Source: JBGQBN01 sp041494805 | GTDB taxonomy: Bacteria; Acidobacteriota; Terriglobia; Terriglobales; Acidobacteriaceae | DNA length: 13,961 nucleotides | NCBI GenBank assembly: GCA_041494805.1 | Contig: JBGQBN010000078.1 | Span: forward strand, 1-13,961 | Direction of reading: 5' to 3' | Shown here: piece by piece, positions 4,818-12,018 of the stretch | Layout of the letters: each line of letters opens with the position of its first letter | Numbering within the stretch: the first letter of the stretch is position 1 | Program-made: the position numbers and the translations under genes | Notes under the pieces: model-generated | Databases searched by the model: none | The model's input: the letters and a program-made list of their open reading frames with translations, nothing else | Told to the model about the DNA's origin: nothing

Positions 4818-4986
4818 TTAATTCCTCAGTGTTTTCCCCGTCTTCAGCGTGTACTGGATACGCTCCTGCGTTTTCTTTTCCCCACACAGCGACTTGAAGC
4901 CCTCGCGCTCCAAATCCAAAACATACTGCTCGCTGATCGGTGTGCCCGAGGTCACATTCCCGCCGCATAGGACTTCCGCGATCTTG
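4818..4986 (-). repeat. Intact-gene copy of the fadN 3'-end direct repeat
   Basis: This is the last 55 codons plus stop (TAA) of the intact gene, aligned to the detached copy at 3935-4103 and in part to 823-850. It is attached to the gene body, so it is either the native end or the most recently swapped-in one. Confidence 0.85.
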
Positions 4987-7244
4987 GTGGCCAGCGTCAC
5001 TTCATATTCGGTGATGTATTCGCCCTGCCGCATGAGGTGGACGCCCAGCTTGAGCGCGGCCAGGATGTTTTCGCCAGGCGCGGGAATGTCGGTGCGCGGC
5101 ACGGGAGGCTCGTAGCCGCTGCGGACCAACTCCAGCGCACGGGCTTTGGCGTCGGCCAGGACGCGCTCCCGGTTCATGGTGATGCGGTCGGCTTCTCTCA
5201 GGAAACTGAGGCCGCGGGCTTCGTGAGCAGAAGTGGCGACTTTCGCGGTGGCGACGGTCTCGAAAGCTTTCTTCATGGCTTCCATCAGTTCAACCGATTC
5301 TCCACGCCCGCCGGGACGGATTGACGCGGCGCTGTCCACCGCCCGCAACAGCATCTCTTTGCACCCCCCAGCGCCAGGAAGCAGCCCGACTCCAACTTCG
5401 ACCAATCCCATGTAAAGCTCGGCGTGCGGTTGCAGGGCGGCAGCGTGCAGCGAAATCTCCGTGCCGCCGCCCAGGCACAACCCAAACGGTGCAACCACCA
5501 CCGGCTTGGGCGAGAACTTGATGGCCTGGGTCATGCCCTGAAAAGTACGAATGGCGAGGTCAACGTCGTCCCACTCCTCTTCCTGGATGGACATGAGCAG
5601 CAGCATGAGGTTGGCGCCGACCGAGAAGTTGGGCGCGTCGTTGGTGATGACGAAGGCGTCGAAGTTGTCGCCGGGGCCGCCGGGCTTCAAGGTTTGCGAG
5701 ATGAACTGCACGATGTCGCTGCCAATCGTGTTCATCTTGGAATGGAACTCGATGCAAGCCACACCGTCACCCAAATCGACCAGCGAAGCGCCGGAGTTTT
5801 TCTTCACCACGCCGTTCGATTTCTTGGCCACGGTCACCGACCAAACGCCGGCAGGGACCTCGACCGGCTTGTAGCTGTTCGAGCCGAGATCGAAATAGAC
5901 GCGCCCTGATCCGGTCTTCGGATCATCCAGGTACCAGGACTTCTTGCCCGAGGCGAGCAACTGTTCGACCTTCGCCGCAACCGGACGGTCTTCTTTTTTC
6001 ATCCGCTCGACCGTGGCTTCGACGCCGGCCGCATCGCACAATTCAAATGGGCCCAATTCCCAGTTGAAGCCGAGACGCATGGCAGCGTCGATCTCAACCA
6101 TCGAATCCGAAATCTCGGGGATGCGGTTGGCGGAGTAAGTCCAAAGATCCGTTAGCGCCGACCAGAGAAATGGCCCGGCCTTGTCGCCCTTCGGCGGCGT
6201 ACTTCCGTCCAAGCCCAGGAGCATACGGATGCGCGCGCCAGTCTCTTCGACGTTCTTCGCCATGTCGAGGGCAGGAAATTTCGGCTTCAGCCGCGGATGG
6301 TATTCCAAAGTTTTCCAGTCGAGGGCCAAGCGTTCATCTTCTCCTCCTTCTCCGCCTCTTACTTTCTTGTAGAAGCCGCCCTTGGTCTTGTCGCCCAGCC
6401 ACTTGCGGTCGAGCATCTGTTTGTAGAAATCGGGCAGGCCCGTGTGGGGCGGGCACTCCTGCCCGCCTGCCTGCGCCATATTACCGACCACGTGGCCCAG
6501 AATGTCGAGACCGACAAGGTCAATGGTGCGGAACGTCGCCGACCGCGGCCAGCCAACGGCCTGCCCGGTAAGCGCGTCCACGTCTTCAATGGTCAGGTTC
6601 ATTTCCTGCATCAAACGCATCACGTTCAGCACAGAAAACGTACCAATGCGGTTGCCGATGAAGTTGGGCGTGTCTTTGGCCAGGACAATGCCTTTGCCCA
6701 GGTGGACGTCTGCGAAGTGGGAGACGGCATCGATAGCTTCGCGGTCGGTTGCCGGTGTGGGGATGATCTCCAGCAGGCGCATGTAGCGCGGCGGATTGAA
6801 AAAGTGCGTGCCGAACCATGACCGGCGGAAATCGTCCGAGAAGCCCTCGGCGATCTTGCCCACCGGCAGACCGCTGGTGTTGGTAGTGATGATGGTGCCG
6901 GGCTTGCGAATGGCTTCCACCTTCTTTAATAGAGCTCGCTTGATTTCAAGATTTTCGACTACCGCTTCAATGATCCAGTCCACCTCGGCGAGCTTCTTCA
7001 GGTCATCCTCAAAATTGCCGATGGTGACCAGCCGGGCTAGCGAAGGATCCATGAAGGCTGCTGGCTTGGACTTCCTGGCAGCTTCGAGTCCGGCCGCGGC
7101 GATTTTATTTCGAACTAGACCGTCAGCGTCCGGCGGAACGATGTCGAGCAGATCGCTGGGAATGCCGGCGTTGGCAAAGTGCGCGGCGATGCGGGCGCCC
7201 ATGGTACCGGCGCCAAGAACAGCGACTTTATGGATACGCCTCAT
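4818..7244 (-). CDS. fadN: 3-hydroxyacyl-CoA dehydrogenase/enoyl-CoA hydratase fusion, FadN-type
   Basis: An 808-residue cytoplasmic beta-oxidation enzyme that hydrates enoyl-CoA and oxidises the 3-hydroxyacyl-CoA with NAD. The dehydrogenase comes first, as in Bacillus FadN and opposite to FadB/FadJ. The Rossmann motif GAGTMG is at 11-16. The catalytic pair is His147 in GTHFFNPP and Glu159 in LLEIIP, followed by KDTPNFIGNRIG. The crotonase half (about 490-720) has the oxyanion-loop segment LCLGGGTEIS with Glu596 and VEVGVGLLPGAGG with Glu616; the 20-residue spacing matches the two catalytic Glu of enoyl-CoA hydratase. Both sites look intact. The ATG at 7244 has AGGGG about 9 bp upstream. No thiolase gene is adjacent, although fadA often is. 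Residues about 259-268 (GGQECPPHT) are encoded by a palindromic repeat. Its 3' end is repeated twice to the left. Confidence 0.93.
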   Translation of the reverse strand: MRRIHKVAVLGAGTMGARIAAHFANAGIPSDLLDIVPPDADGLVRNKIAAAGLEAARKSKPAAFMDPSLARLVTIGNFEDDLKKLAEVDWIIEAVVENLEIKRALLKKVEAIRKPGTIITTNTSGLPVGKIAEGFSDDFRRSWFGTHFFNPPRYMRLLEIIPTPATDREAIDAVSHFADVHLGKGIVLAKDTPNFIGNRIGTFSVLNVMRLMQEMNLTIEDVDALTGQAVGWPRSATFRTIDLVGLDILGHVVGNMAQAGGQECPPHTGLPDFYKQMLDRKWLGDKTKGGFYKKVRGGEGGEDERLALDWKTLEYHPRLKPKFPALDMAKNVEETGARIRMLLGLDGSTPPKGDKAGPFLWSALTDLWTYSANRIPEISDSMVEIDAAMRLGFNWELGPFELCDAAGVEATVERMKKEDRPVAAKVEQLLASGKKSWYLDDPKTGSGRVYFDLGSNSYKPVEVPAGVWSVTVAKKSNGVVKKNSGASLVDLGDGVACIEFHSKMNTIGSDIVQFISQTLKPGGPGDNFDAFVITNDAPNFSVGANLMLLLMSIQEEEWDDVDLAIRTFQGMTQAIKFSPKPVVVAPFGLCLGGGTEISLHAAALQPHAELYMGLVEVGVGLLPGAGGCKEMLLRAVDSAASIRPGGRGESVELMEAMKKAFETVATAKVATSAHEARGLSFLREADRITMNRERVLADAKARALELVRSGYEPPVPRTDIPAPGENILAALKLGVHLMRQGEYITEYEVTLATKIAEVLCGGNVTSGTPISEQYVLDLEREGFKSLCGEKKTQERIQYTLKTGKTLRN
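6441..6468. repeat. Palindromic repeat embedded in the fadN coding sequence
   Basis: GGCGGGCA (6448-6455) and TGCCCGCC (6460-6467) form a perfect 8-bp stem around CTCC, preceded by GTGTGGGG. The same GTGTGGGG plus GGGC stem design occurs between genes at 10300-10326. It falls in the fadN frame and encodes GGQECPPHT, an unusual peptide in a variable loop just before GLPDFYKQM of the dehydrogenase half. Confidence 0.6.
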
Positions 7245-7267
7245 GATTGCGTGCCCCTGTCGTTTTT

Positions 7268-7343
7268 AATTGCCGATTTCCAATTGCCAATTGAAAAGCC
7301 TGCCGGTCCGAGCCTTTCAATCGGCAAGCGGAAATTGGCAATC
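7268..7343. repeat. Long imperfect inverted repeat, 32-nt arms
   Basis: Arms 7268-7299 and 7312-7343 pair at about 26 of 32 positions around a 12-nt loop; both are built from GGCAATT/GGAAATTGG-like words. It fills most of the gap between the small exported protein gene and fadN. No T-run follows on either strand, so it is more like a REP or MITE-type mobile repeat than a standard terminator, although the transcript would fold strongly. Confidence 0.65.
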
Positions 7344-7353
7344 CGAACTCTCA

Positions 7354-7836
7354 CTATGGCAGTTTATCTATCGCCCAGTCGTCTTTGCCAGTCCGGATCA
7401 CAATGATCTCTGAAAACCGAGGATGGGTCCGCCCGTGGCCTGGAGCGATTTCGAACAACGCAATCGGGAAAGAGTAGCGTCCGTCCTTAAGTTTCTTCCC
7501 GCTGCTGATCTCGAAGGCCTGGTGCGTGGCTGCAGGTGGAGAAAAGAAAGCCAGCAGGCGGCCTTCCGACGTGCGATGTTTGGCGGCGTCGGTGAGCATG
7601 ACCAGGCCAGCCTCATGGTCCTGGCTCCGCCAGGCGTGAAGAAAGCGATTGGCGGTGGCCAGCGCGGAAATGTAATCGCGATCGGTGCCCAGAGGCGTGG
7701 AGGGTTTGGTCTTAGCCGCCAGGGGCGTAATCAGCAACGAAGACAGCAACCAAGACAGCAACAAGGTGGATAAGAAAATGAAGGCAAGTCGACAGACCGC
7801 TGGCTCCGCAGGGATCGAGGATAACCCGGGATTCAC
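7354..7836 (-). CDS. Small exported hypothetical protein
   Basis: A 160-residue protein. A hydrophobic stretch, LAFIFLSTLLLSWLLSSLLI (about 17-36), followed by TPLAAKTKP looks like a signal peptide with cleavage after PLAA, or else a membrane anchor. The listed start is GTG (7836), which leaves an unusually long pre-hydrophobic segment with a Cys; a start closer to the hydrophobic run is possible and no clear ribosome binding site decides it. The mature part (about 50-160) begins with helices (ALATANRFLHAWRSQDHEAG), followed by strands ending IIVIRTGKDDWAIDKLP. That order recalls the NTF2-like/SnoaL fold, often found in small secreted proteins. Function unknown. Confidence 0.6.
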   Translation of the reverse strand: MNPGLSSIPAEPAVCRLAFIFLSTLLLSWLLSSLLITPLAAKTKPSTPLGTDRDYISALATANRFLHAWRSQDHEAGLVMLTDAAKHRTSEGRLLAFFSPPAATHQAFEISSGKKLKDGRYSFPIALFEIAPGHGRTHPRFSEIIVIRTGKDDWAIDKLP

Positions 7837-7997
7837 AGACTCTATTATGCGGGACGGAGGAAAAAGCGTCCAAAAAACAACGGGCGCGTACCGTATTGGA
7901 TGTGGGGTGAGGATGGCAACGGCACGCGCCTATTAAGTTGATTCCATGCTAGAAGGCGAATCGCCCACCAGTCAAGCAAAATCGTTTTAATACTGCA

Positions 7998-8693
7998 TCA
8001 GGCGATAAGCTTCGCAAGCACAAATGCGGCCCCAGCCGCAAGTCCACCGATCACCATCGTCTGTGATGTGCTGCGAAGCGGGTGAGTGCCGGTGAATCGT
8101 CCTTTGATGTAACCGAAAATTCCGAGCGCCGCCAAGGTCACCACTGCGGAAAACAGCAACCCGCGCGATGCACTGGAAAGCAAGATATAAGGAAACAGCG
8201 GAACCATGCCGCCCGCCACATACGATCCCGCAATCGTGGCCGCGCTGGTGACGGCACGTCGCGGGTCTGGCTCCTCAAGCCCCAATTCAAAGCGCATCAT
8301 GAAATCCACCCAGGCCTTGGGATGATGACTGAGCGCCTCCACCACCGGCGCACTCTGCTCCTGGGTCATCCCATAGGCATGAAAAACGCGGCTGACTTCG
8401 GCCTTCTCTTCTTCCGGAATTTCCTTGATCTCACGATATTCGCGAGCGCGTTCCTGTTCGAAATGCTCAGCGTCTCCGCGGGCGGCCAGGTAGCCGCCGA
8501 GACCCATGGCGATAGAACCGGCGGCGATTTCGGCCAGCCCGCCGACCACAATCAGCCGTGTGTCTTGCACCGCGCCGGAAAGGCCGGCGGCCAGGGCAAA
8601 GGGCACGGTGAGTCCGTCCGACATCCCAATGACCACGTCGCGGACAAAGTTGCCGGCGGTGAAATGCTTCTCAATGTGCAGTGCTCGCGGCAT
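7998..8693 (-). CDS. VIT1/CCC1-family Fe2+/Mn2+ transporter
   Basis: A 231-residue inner-membrane protein of typical length for the family, which moves Fe2+ or Mn2+ across membranes. The first helix carries the conserved VRDVVIGMSDGLTVPFALAA (about 18-37), and the second EIAAGSIAMGLGGYLAA. A charged cytoplasmic segment rich in Glu (HFEQERAREYREIKEIPEEE, about 77-96) corresponds to the metal-binding domain. Three more membrane segments follow (about 149-230), for example AGGMVPLFPYILLSSA. The start overlaps the end of the NUDIX gene by 23 bp on the same strand, so the two are co-expressed. Confidence 0.9.
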   Translation of the reverse strand: MPRALHIEKHFTAGNFVRDVVIGMSDGLTVPFALAAGLSGAVQDTRLIVVGGLAEIAAGSIAMGLGGYLAARGDAEHFEQERAREYREIKEIPEEEKAEVSRVFHAYGMTQEQSAPVVEALSHHPKAWVDFMMRFELGLEEPDPRRAVTSAATIAGSYVAGGMVPLFPYILLSSASRGLLFSAVVTLAALGIFGYIKGRFTGTHPLRSTSQTMVIGGLAAGAAFVLAKLIA

Positions 8694-9219
8694 CGTGCTG
8701 AACCTCCGGGTGAGATTTCAAATATTCCTGGGCGCGGCGGACCATTTCACGCTCCCCTCGATACGCCAGTTTGCGGGCGGCTTCTTCGAGTGGGACCCAG
8801 ACCGCAGTCTTGACCTCGATGCGCATCTCGGGTGCGATTTCATCGATGCGCCCGGACTGGTAGCGCAGAAGAAAAAAGCTGACAATCTTGAAGACGCGCT
8901 GCTGGTCTCCCCAGGAGCGCACGTAAACATACTTGATGTCACCCAGCTTGGTGACCGGGATGGCGGTGAGGCCGGTTTCTTCCCGCACCTCGCGGATGGC
9001 CGTCTGCTCGGGCTTTTCGCCCGGATCAACCAGCCCCTTGGGTAAAGCGAGTAACACTTTTTGTGATGTTTTCTTCCCTGCAGTAGAGGCGGAAGACTCC
9101 TTTTGCGGTTCAATGACGGCCATCTCCCAGCCCTCGGACGTATTCCGGACCACCACACCGCCTGCCGAGATCTCTCGCACCATGCGCCCCAAGTTATCAG
9201 GATTAGAGGAGTTAGTCAC
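8671..9219 (-). CDS. NUDIX hydrolase
   Basis: A 182-residue protein with a complete Nudix box: Gly62, Glu68, Arg76-Glu77, Glu80-Glu81 and Gly83 in GLVDPGEKPEQTAIREVREE, which binds Mg2+ and cuts a nucleoside diphosphate linked to another group. The N-terminus EISAGGVVVRN (16-26) is the usual first strand; a low-complexity Ser/Thr/Lys insertion (about 40-54) precedes VLLALPKG. The substrate cannot be told. The annotated GTG at 9219 has no evident ribosome binding site; the ATG at 9183 (residue 13, MVREISAGG) is an equally likely start. It lies head to head with the patatin gene and upstream of the VIT transporter, which it overlaps. Confidence 0.9.
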   Translation of the reverse strand: MTNSSNPDNLGRMVREISAGGVVVRNTSEGWEMAVIEPQKESSASTAGKKTSQKVLLALPKGLVDPGEKPEQTAIREVREETGLTAIPVTKLGDIKYVYVRSWGDQQRVFKIVSFFLLRYQSGRIDEIAPEMRIEVKTAVWVPLEEAARKLAYRGEREMVRRAQEYLKSHPEVQHDAASTAH

Positions 9220-9363
9220 CGGTCGACGGAAGTAACCGGGTAGCGGTTCAGGCGTAACTGGCAGCCGCCCGTGGTTACCTGAAACACTGTAATCAGCACT
9301 GGCATCTAATTTGCTAGATATGCAGTGGAGTTCCGGGCAAAGCCGGGGTGAAGTGGGGTCCCT

Positions 9364-10275
9364 GTGAAGAGTCTGGGCAAGATTATTCGGTCGGTGCAGG
9401 CGTTTGGACGCGAGCTTTCCGGGCGTTCTTCAATCCTGGAAACTCAAGCGGGTGCGGGCATCGGAGTAGCCCTGGGCGGTGGATTTGCCCGCGGCATCGC
9501 CCACATCGGCGTCCTCAAAGTCCTCGAAGAAGAAAACATTCCTATCAGTTTTGTGGCTGGCACCAGCGTGGGCGCGCTGATCGGCGCCGCCTATTGCAGT
9601 GGAGTCTCCACCGACGAACTGGAGCACATCGCCACCCGCGTCCGCTTCAAGCACTTCGCCCGCTGGACGCTTTCGCGCTACGGTTTTGCCAGCAACCAGC
9701 GCATGATCGGTTTCCTGAACAGCATCTTGAAGGTCAAGACGTTTGAAGAACTGAACATTCCTCTGGCCGTAACCGCCACCGATTTCTCCACCGGCGAAGG
9801 CGTGGTGTTCCACTCCGGGCCGCTGGTGGATCCAGTGCGAGCCAGTTGCGCCTATCCCGGAATGTTTCTGCCGGTAGAAATTCGCGGACGGCAACTGATC
9901 GACGGCATGCTGGCCCACGCGGTGCCCGTCATCCCTCTGCGCGAGATGGGCGCGGAGCGGGTGCTGGCGGTGCATCTGAAGGCAAAGTGGACCAACGGCG
10001 GGGGGCCAAGGCATGTGTTCGAGGTGATCGGCCAGTGCTTCGCCATCGCGCAGGAACTGAACAGCAGCGTGTGGAAGCAGGCATCCGACCTGGTAATCGA
10101 ACCCGACGTGACCCGATTCAAGTACGACGACTTCGAACACAGCGCCGACCTGGTGCGCGCCGGAGAAGCCGCAACGCGAGCCGCGTTGCCGGAGCTACGG
10201 AAGTGGCTGCAGGCCGAGTCGCCCAGCCGCGCCAAGGTGCGCGTGGTACAAACCGCAGCCGTGCCGGCAGATTGA
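9364..10275 (+). CDS. Patatin-like phospholipase (RssA-type)
   Basis: A 303-residue serine hydrolase using a Ser-Asp dyad to cut acyl esters of lipids. The oxyanion motif GGGFARG (38-44) is followed by GIAHIGVLKVLEEENIP, the nucleophile elbow GTSVG with Ser68, and the Asp in LIDGM (Asp180), where the more common form is DGG or DGA. There is no signal peptide or membrane helix, so it is probably cytoplasmic or peripheral. The length matches the compact bacterial patatins. The GTG at 9364 is preceded by a GGGG-rich stretch and no perfect ribosome binding site. It is divergent from the NUDIX gene and forms no evident operon. The physiological substrate is unknown. Confidence 0.9.
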   Translation: MKSLGKIIRSVQAFGRELSGRSSILETQAGAGIGVALGGGFARGIAHIGVLKVLEEENIPISFVAGTSVGALIGAAYCSGVSTDELEHIATRVRFKHFARWTLSRYGFASNQRMIGFLNSILKVKTFEELNIPLAVTATDFSTGEGVVFHSGPLVDPVRASCAYPGMFLPVEIRGRQLIDGMLAHAVPVIPLREMGAERVLAVHLKAKWTNGGGPRHVFEVIGQCFAIAQELNSSVWKQASDLVIEPDVTRFKYDDFEHSADLVRAGEAATRAALPELRKWLQAESPSRAKVRVVQTAAVPAD

Positions 10276-10299
10276 GTCTTGCCTGTGTAGCCTTTGATT

Positions 10300-10326
10300 G
10301 TGTGGGGACGGGCGACTCGCCCGTCC
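10300..10326. repeat. Palindromic repeat, GTGTGGGG type
   Basis: GGACGGGCG (10306-10314) and CGCCCGTCC (10318-10326) form a perfect 9-bp stem with an ACT loop, and GTGTGGGG stands at the left edge (10300-10307). Its layout is the same as that of the repeat inside fadN (6441-6468). It lies 25 bp past the patatin stop. Confidence 0.65.
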
Positions 10327-10328
10327 AG

Positions 10329-10377
10329 CCGAGCGCCAGCTCGGCGGGTTGGTGTAGCGCGGGCGCCCTCGCCCGCG
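10329..10377. repeat. Two further GC-rich hairpins in tandem
   Basis: CCGAGC/GCTCGG (10329-10344, GCCA loop) and CGCGGGCG/CGCCCGCG (10358-10377, CCCT loop) follow the 10300 palindrome directly. Three stems in a row between the convergent ends of the patatin and GGDEF genes could stop transcription from both sides, although none has a T-run. Confidence 0.6.
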
Positions 10378-10432
10378 AGAGCCGAGAGCCGAGAGCCCAG
10401 AGCCCAGAGCCCAGAGCCCAGAGCCCAGAGCC
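10377..10432. repeat. Heptamer tandem repeat (GAGAGCC/CAGAGCC)
   Basis: Eight perfect 7-bp units occur head to tail: three GAGAGCC (10377-10397), then five CAGAGCC (10398-10432), followed by a degenerate unit. It ends 8 bp before the stop of the GGDEF gene. Such arrays change length easily by slippage. Confidence 0.9.
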
Positions 10433-10439
10433 CAGCTCC

Positions 10440-11501
10440 CTACTTCATCACTCCCCGCTGCGCAATCCCAATATTATCCCGCGTAGTGTTCTTCACCAGA
10501 TACATCATTTCATCCGCCTGGCGAATCACATCGTGTGGAGTCTTGGCATCGTGCGGATAGGTAGCCACGCCGATCGAAGCCCTCACATTGAGATTGAGTC
10601 CCTCTTCCTGGCAGAACATGCTGGTGCGCAGGCTGTCGCGCAGACGCTTGGCAACCACTAAGGCGGAATCTTTTCCAGTTTGCGGCAACAGCACCACGAA
10701 TTCATCCCCGCCGTAGCGGAAGGCGTAATCAATCAGGCGGAGCTGGGCTTTGATCAGGTATCCAATCTCCGCCAGCAGCTTGCTTCCAATCAGGTGTCCG
10801 TGAGTGTCGTTGACCTGCTTGAAGTGGTCGAGATCGATGAACAGGACGGTGAACTCGTAGTTGAAACGCGCCGAGCGATAGACCTCGGTTTCCAGTGTCT
10901 TATAGAGATGGCGCGCGTTGTACAGGCCGGTGCAGTCGTCGGTGATGGTGAGTTCCTGAATTTTTTCGACCGCCCGGGCATTCTCGATGGCGATGGCGGC
11001 ATAATCGCAGAGCGACTGCAGGAAAAAACTTTCCTGGTCAGTGAAATTTTCCATGTGAACGTTGACCAGTTGAATGACGCCCAGGACGCGCAGTTTGGAA
11101 CGCACCGGCACGCAGATGATGGAGCGCGTCTCCCACTGGGTCATCTCGTCAATGCGCTTGGCGAAGCGCGGGTCGGTCATCACGTCCGGGACAATCAGCC
11201 GTTCGCCATGTTTGGCCACCCACCCGGCAATGCCTTCTCCCACCTTCAGGCGGACATTCTTCAGCGCTTCGGCGGCGCTTCCGACCGCGATGGCGAAGTA
11301 GAGCTCACTCTTTTCCTCGTCCACCATCAGCAGCGACCAGGTATCCGGCCGAAAGTACTCCGCCATTTTCTCCATGATGGTCTGCAGAATGGAATCGAGA
11401 TTGAGCGACGAAGTCAGGGCCTTGGCCACATCATGAAAGATGGTCAGTTCCTGCGACTGCCGATTGCGCTCTGGCTCCGGGCTGGCGGCGGCCTTGGTCA
11501 T
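10440..11501 (-). CDS. GAF-GGDEF diguanylate cyclase
   Basis: A 353-residue signalling protein that would make cyclic di-GMP from two GTP. A GAF domain spans about residues 35-178 (GEGIAGWVAKHGERLIVPDV at 88-107, then RSIICVPVRSKLRVLGVIQL), and a connecting helix ends in AVEKIQELTITDDCTGLYN. The GGDEF domain is at about 185-345, with the metal site FIDLDHFKQVND (221-232), an intact GGDEF active site (264-268) and the product-inhibition RxxD site Arg255-Leu-Ile-Asp258 exactly five residues before it. It should therefore be active and feedback-controlled. There is no membrane segment, so it is a soluble sensor; the GAF ligand is unknown. GGAAGAAG precedes the ATG at a suitable distance. It is transcribed alone. 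Confidence 0.94.
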   Translation of the reverse strand: MTKAAASPEPERNRQSQELTIFHDVAKALTSSLNLDSILQTIMEKMAEYFRPDTWSLLMVDEEKSELYFAIAVGSAAEALKNVRLKVGEGIAGWVAKHGERLIVPDVMTDPRFAKRIDEMTQWETRSIICVPVRSKLRVLGVIQLVNVHMENFTDQESFFLQSLCDYAAIAIENARAVEKIQELTITDDCTGLYNARHLYKTLETEVYRSARFNYEFTVLFIDLDHFKQVNDTHGHLIGSKLLAEIGYLIKAQLRLIDYAFRYGGDEFVVLLPQTGKDSALVVAKRLRDSLRTSMFCQEEGLNLNVRASIGVATYPHDAKTPHDVIRQADEMMYLVKNTTRDNIGIAQRGVMK

Positions 11502-11542
11502 GAAAACACTTCTTCCTCGGATGGGCGTGGAGGTGCTGAAAA

Positions 11543-11572
11543 ATTATATGCGGCGTTCCGAAGCAGCGGCAA
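11543..11572 (-). promoter_or_regulatory. Promoter of the GGDEF gene
   Basis: A consensus TATAAT (11548-11543, minus strand) stands with TTGCCG (11572-11567) at 18 bp. The leader to the ATG at 11501 would be about 35 nt and contains the GGAAGAAG ribosome binding site. Confidence 0.5.
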
Positions 11573-11576
11573 TCAA

Positions 11577-11912
11577 CCTTAGTAACCAGAACCCCTCAAG
11601 CTACGTCCCATAAGGGCACCCAGCCCAATCCCGGAACCCCTGTCCCGCCTACCATTTACGCGCCCACAGCCTCCTCCCCGCCCAGTCAAGAAAAGGAAGT
11701 GACCCCCACCCTCTGAAGCCCGACGTCGGGAGCCTGACGCCCAAAGCCCGACGCCGGTAGTTGGATGTCCACGCCGTCCGAGGCCATCCCCCTGCGCCCA
11801 GCGTTCTCCACTTAAAATCCCTGTGGAAAACTTGCTCTTGACCTGAAACACGTCATGCAATACAGGCGGCAGGATTTTTGAGGGGGAAAACTGAACCGTT
11901 AGGGAGGAGCCT
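11577..11912. other. Gene-free stretch with palindromic repeat words
   Basis: I see no convincing gene here. The middle holds repeated AGCCCGACG/AGCCTGACG/AAAGCCCGACGCC words and the perfect palindrome CCCGACGTCGGG (11719-11730). The right end (about 11850-11912) leads to a strong ribosome binding site, AGGGAGGAG, and so is probably the 5' leader of the truncated exported ORF at 11913. Confidence 0.5.
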
Positions 11913-12018
11913 ATGGCTCGCCTTAGGGTCTTCTTGCCCCTTTTTCTGCTGGTTGCCTCTTTCGCCTACGCCCAGAACCCACCCCAAAGTGATCCCGACG
12001 CCGACGGTCACAACTTCG
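11913..12018 (+). pseudogene. Beheaded start of an exported protein (signal peptide only)
   Basis: An ATG with the very strong ribosome binding site AGGGAGGAG 3 bp upstream begins MARLRVFLPLFLLVASFAYA-QNPPQ, a textbook signal peptide with AYA cleavage. After about 35 residues the frame runs into DNA that is antisense to RHS coding sequence, and the peptide becomes Arg-rich nonsense that stops at 12101. The 5' part of a secreted protein gene therefore seems to have been joined to an inverted RHS fragment by deletion or inversion. A genuine 62-residue product is possible but unlikely. Confidence 0.6.

Noticed and set aside
5424..5909. Long plus-strand ORFs opposite fadN (also at 6297-6821 and 6796-7269)
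   Set aside because: These are antisense shadows caused by the GC-rich codon use of fadN; there is no ribosome binding site or protein-like composition.
7268..7343. Rho-independent terminator
   Set aside because: There is no T-run after the stem on either strand; the T-run at 7263-7267 precedes the stem on the plus strand and becomes A's on the minus strand.
10377..10432. CRISPR array
   Set aside because: The 7-bp units are contiguous without spacers, and no cas gene is near; this is a simple tandem repeat.
10680..11582. Plus-strand 300-residue ORF opposite the GGDEF gene
   Set aside because: The opposite strand encodes intact GAF and GGDEF domains with catalytic motifs; the antisense frame shows none.
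11579..11860. Minus-strand 93-residue ORF in the gene-free stretch
   Set aside because: The Gly/Arg-rich sequence is made of repeat words and palindromes, with no family resemblance and no good ribosome binding site; treated as repeat DNA.
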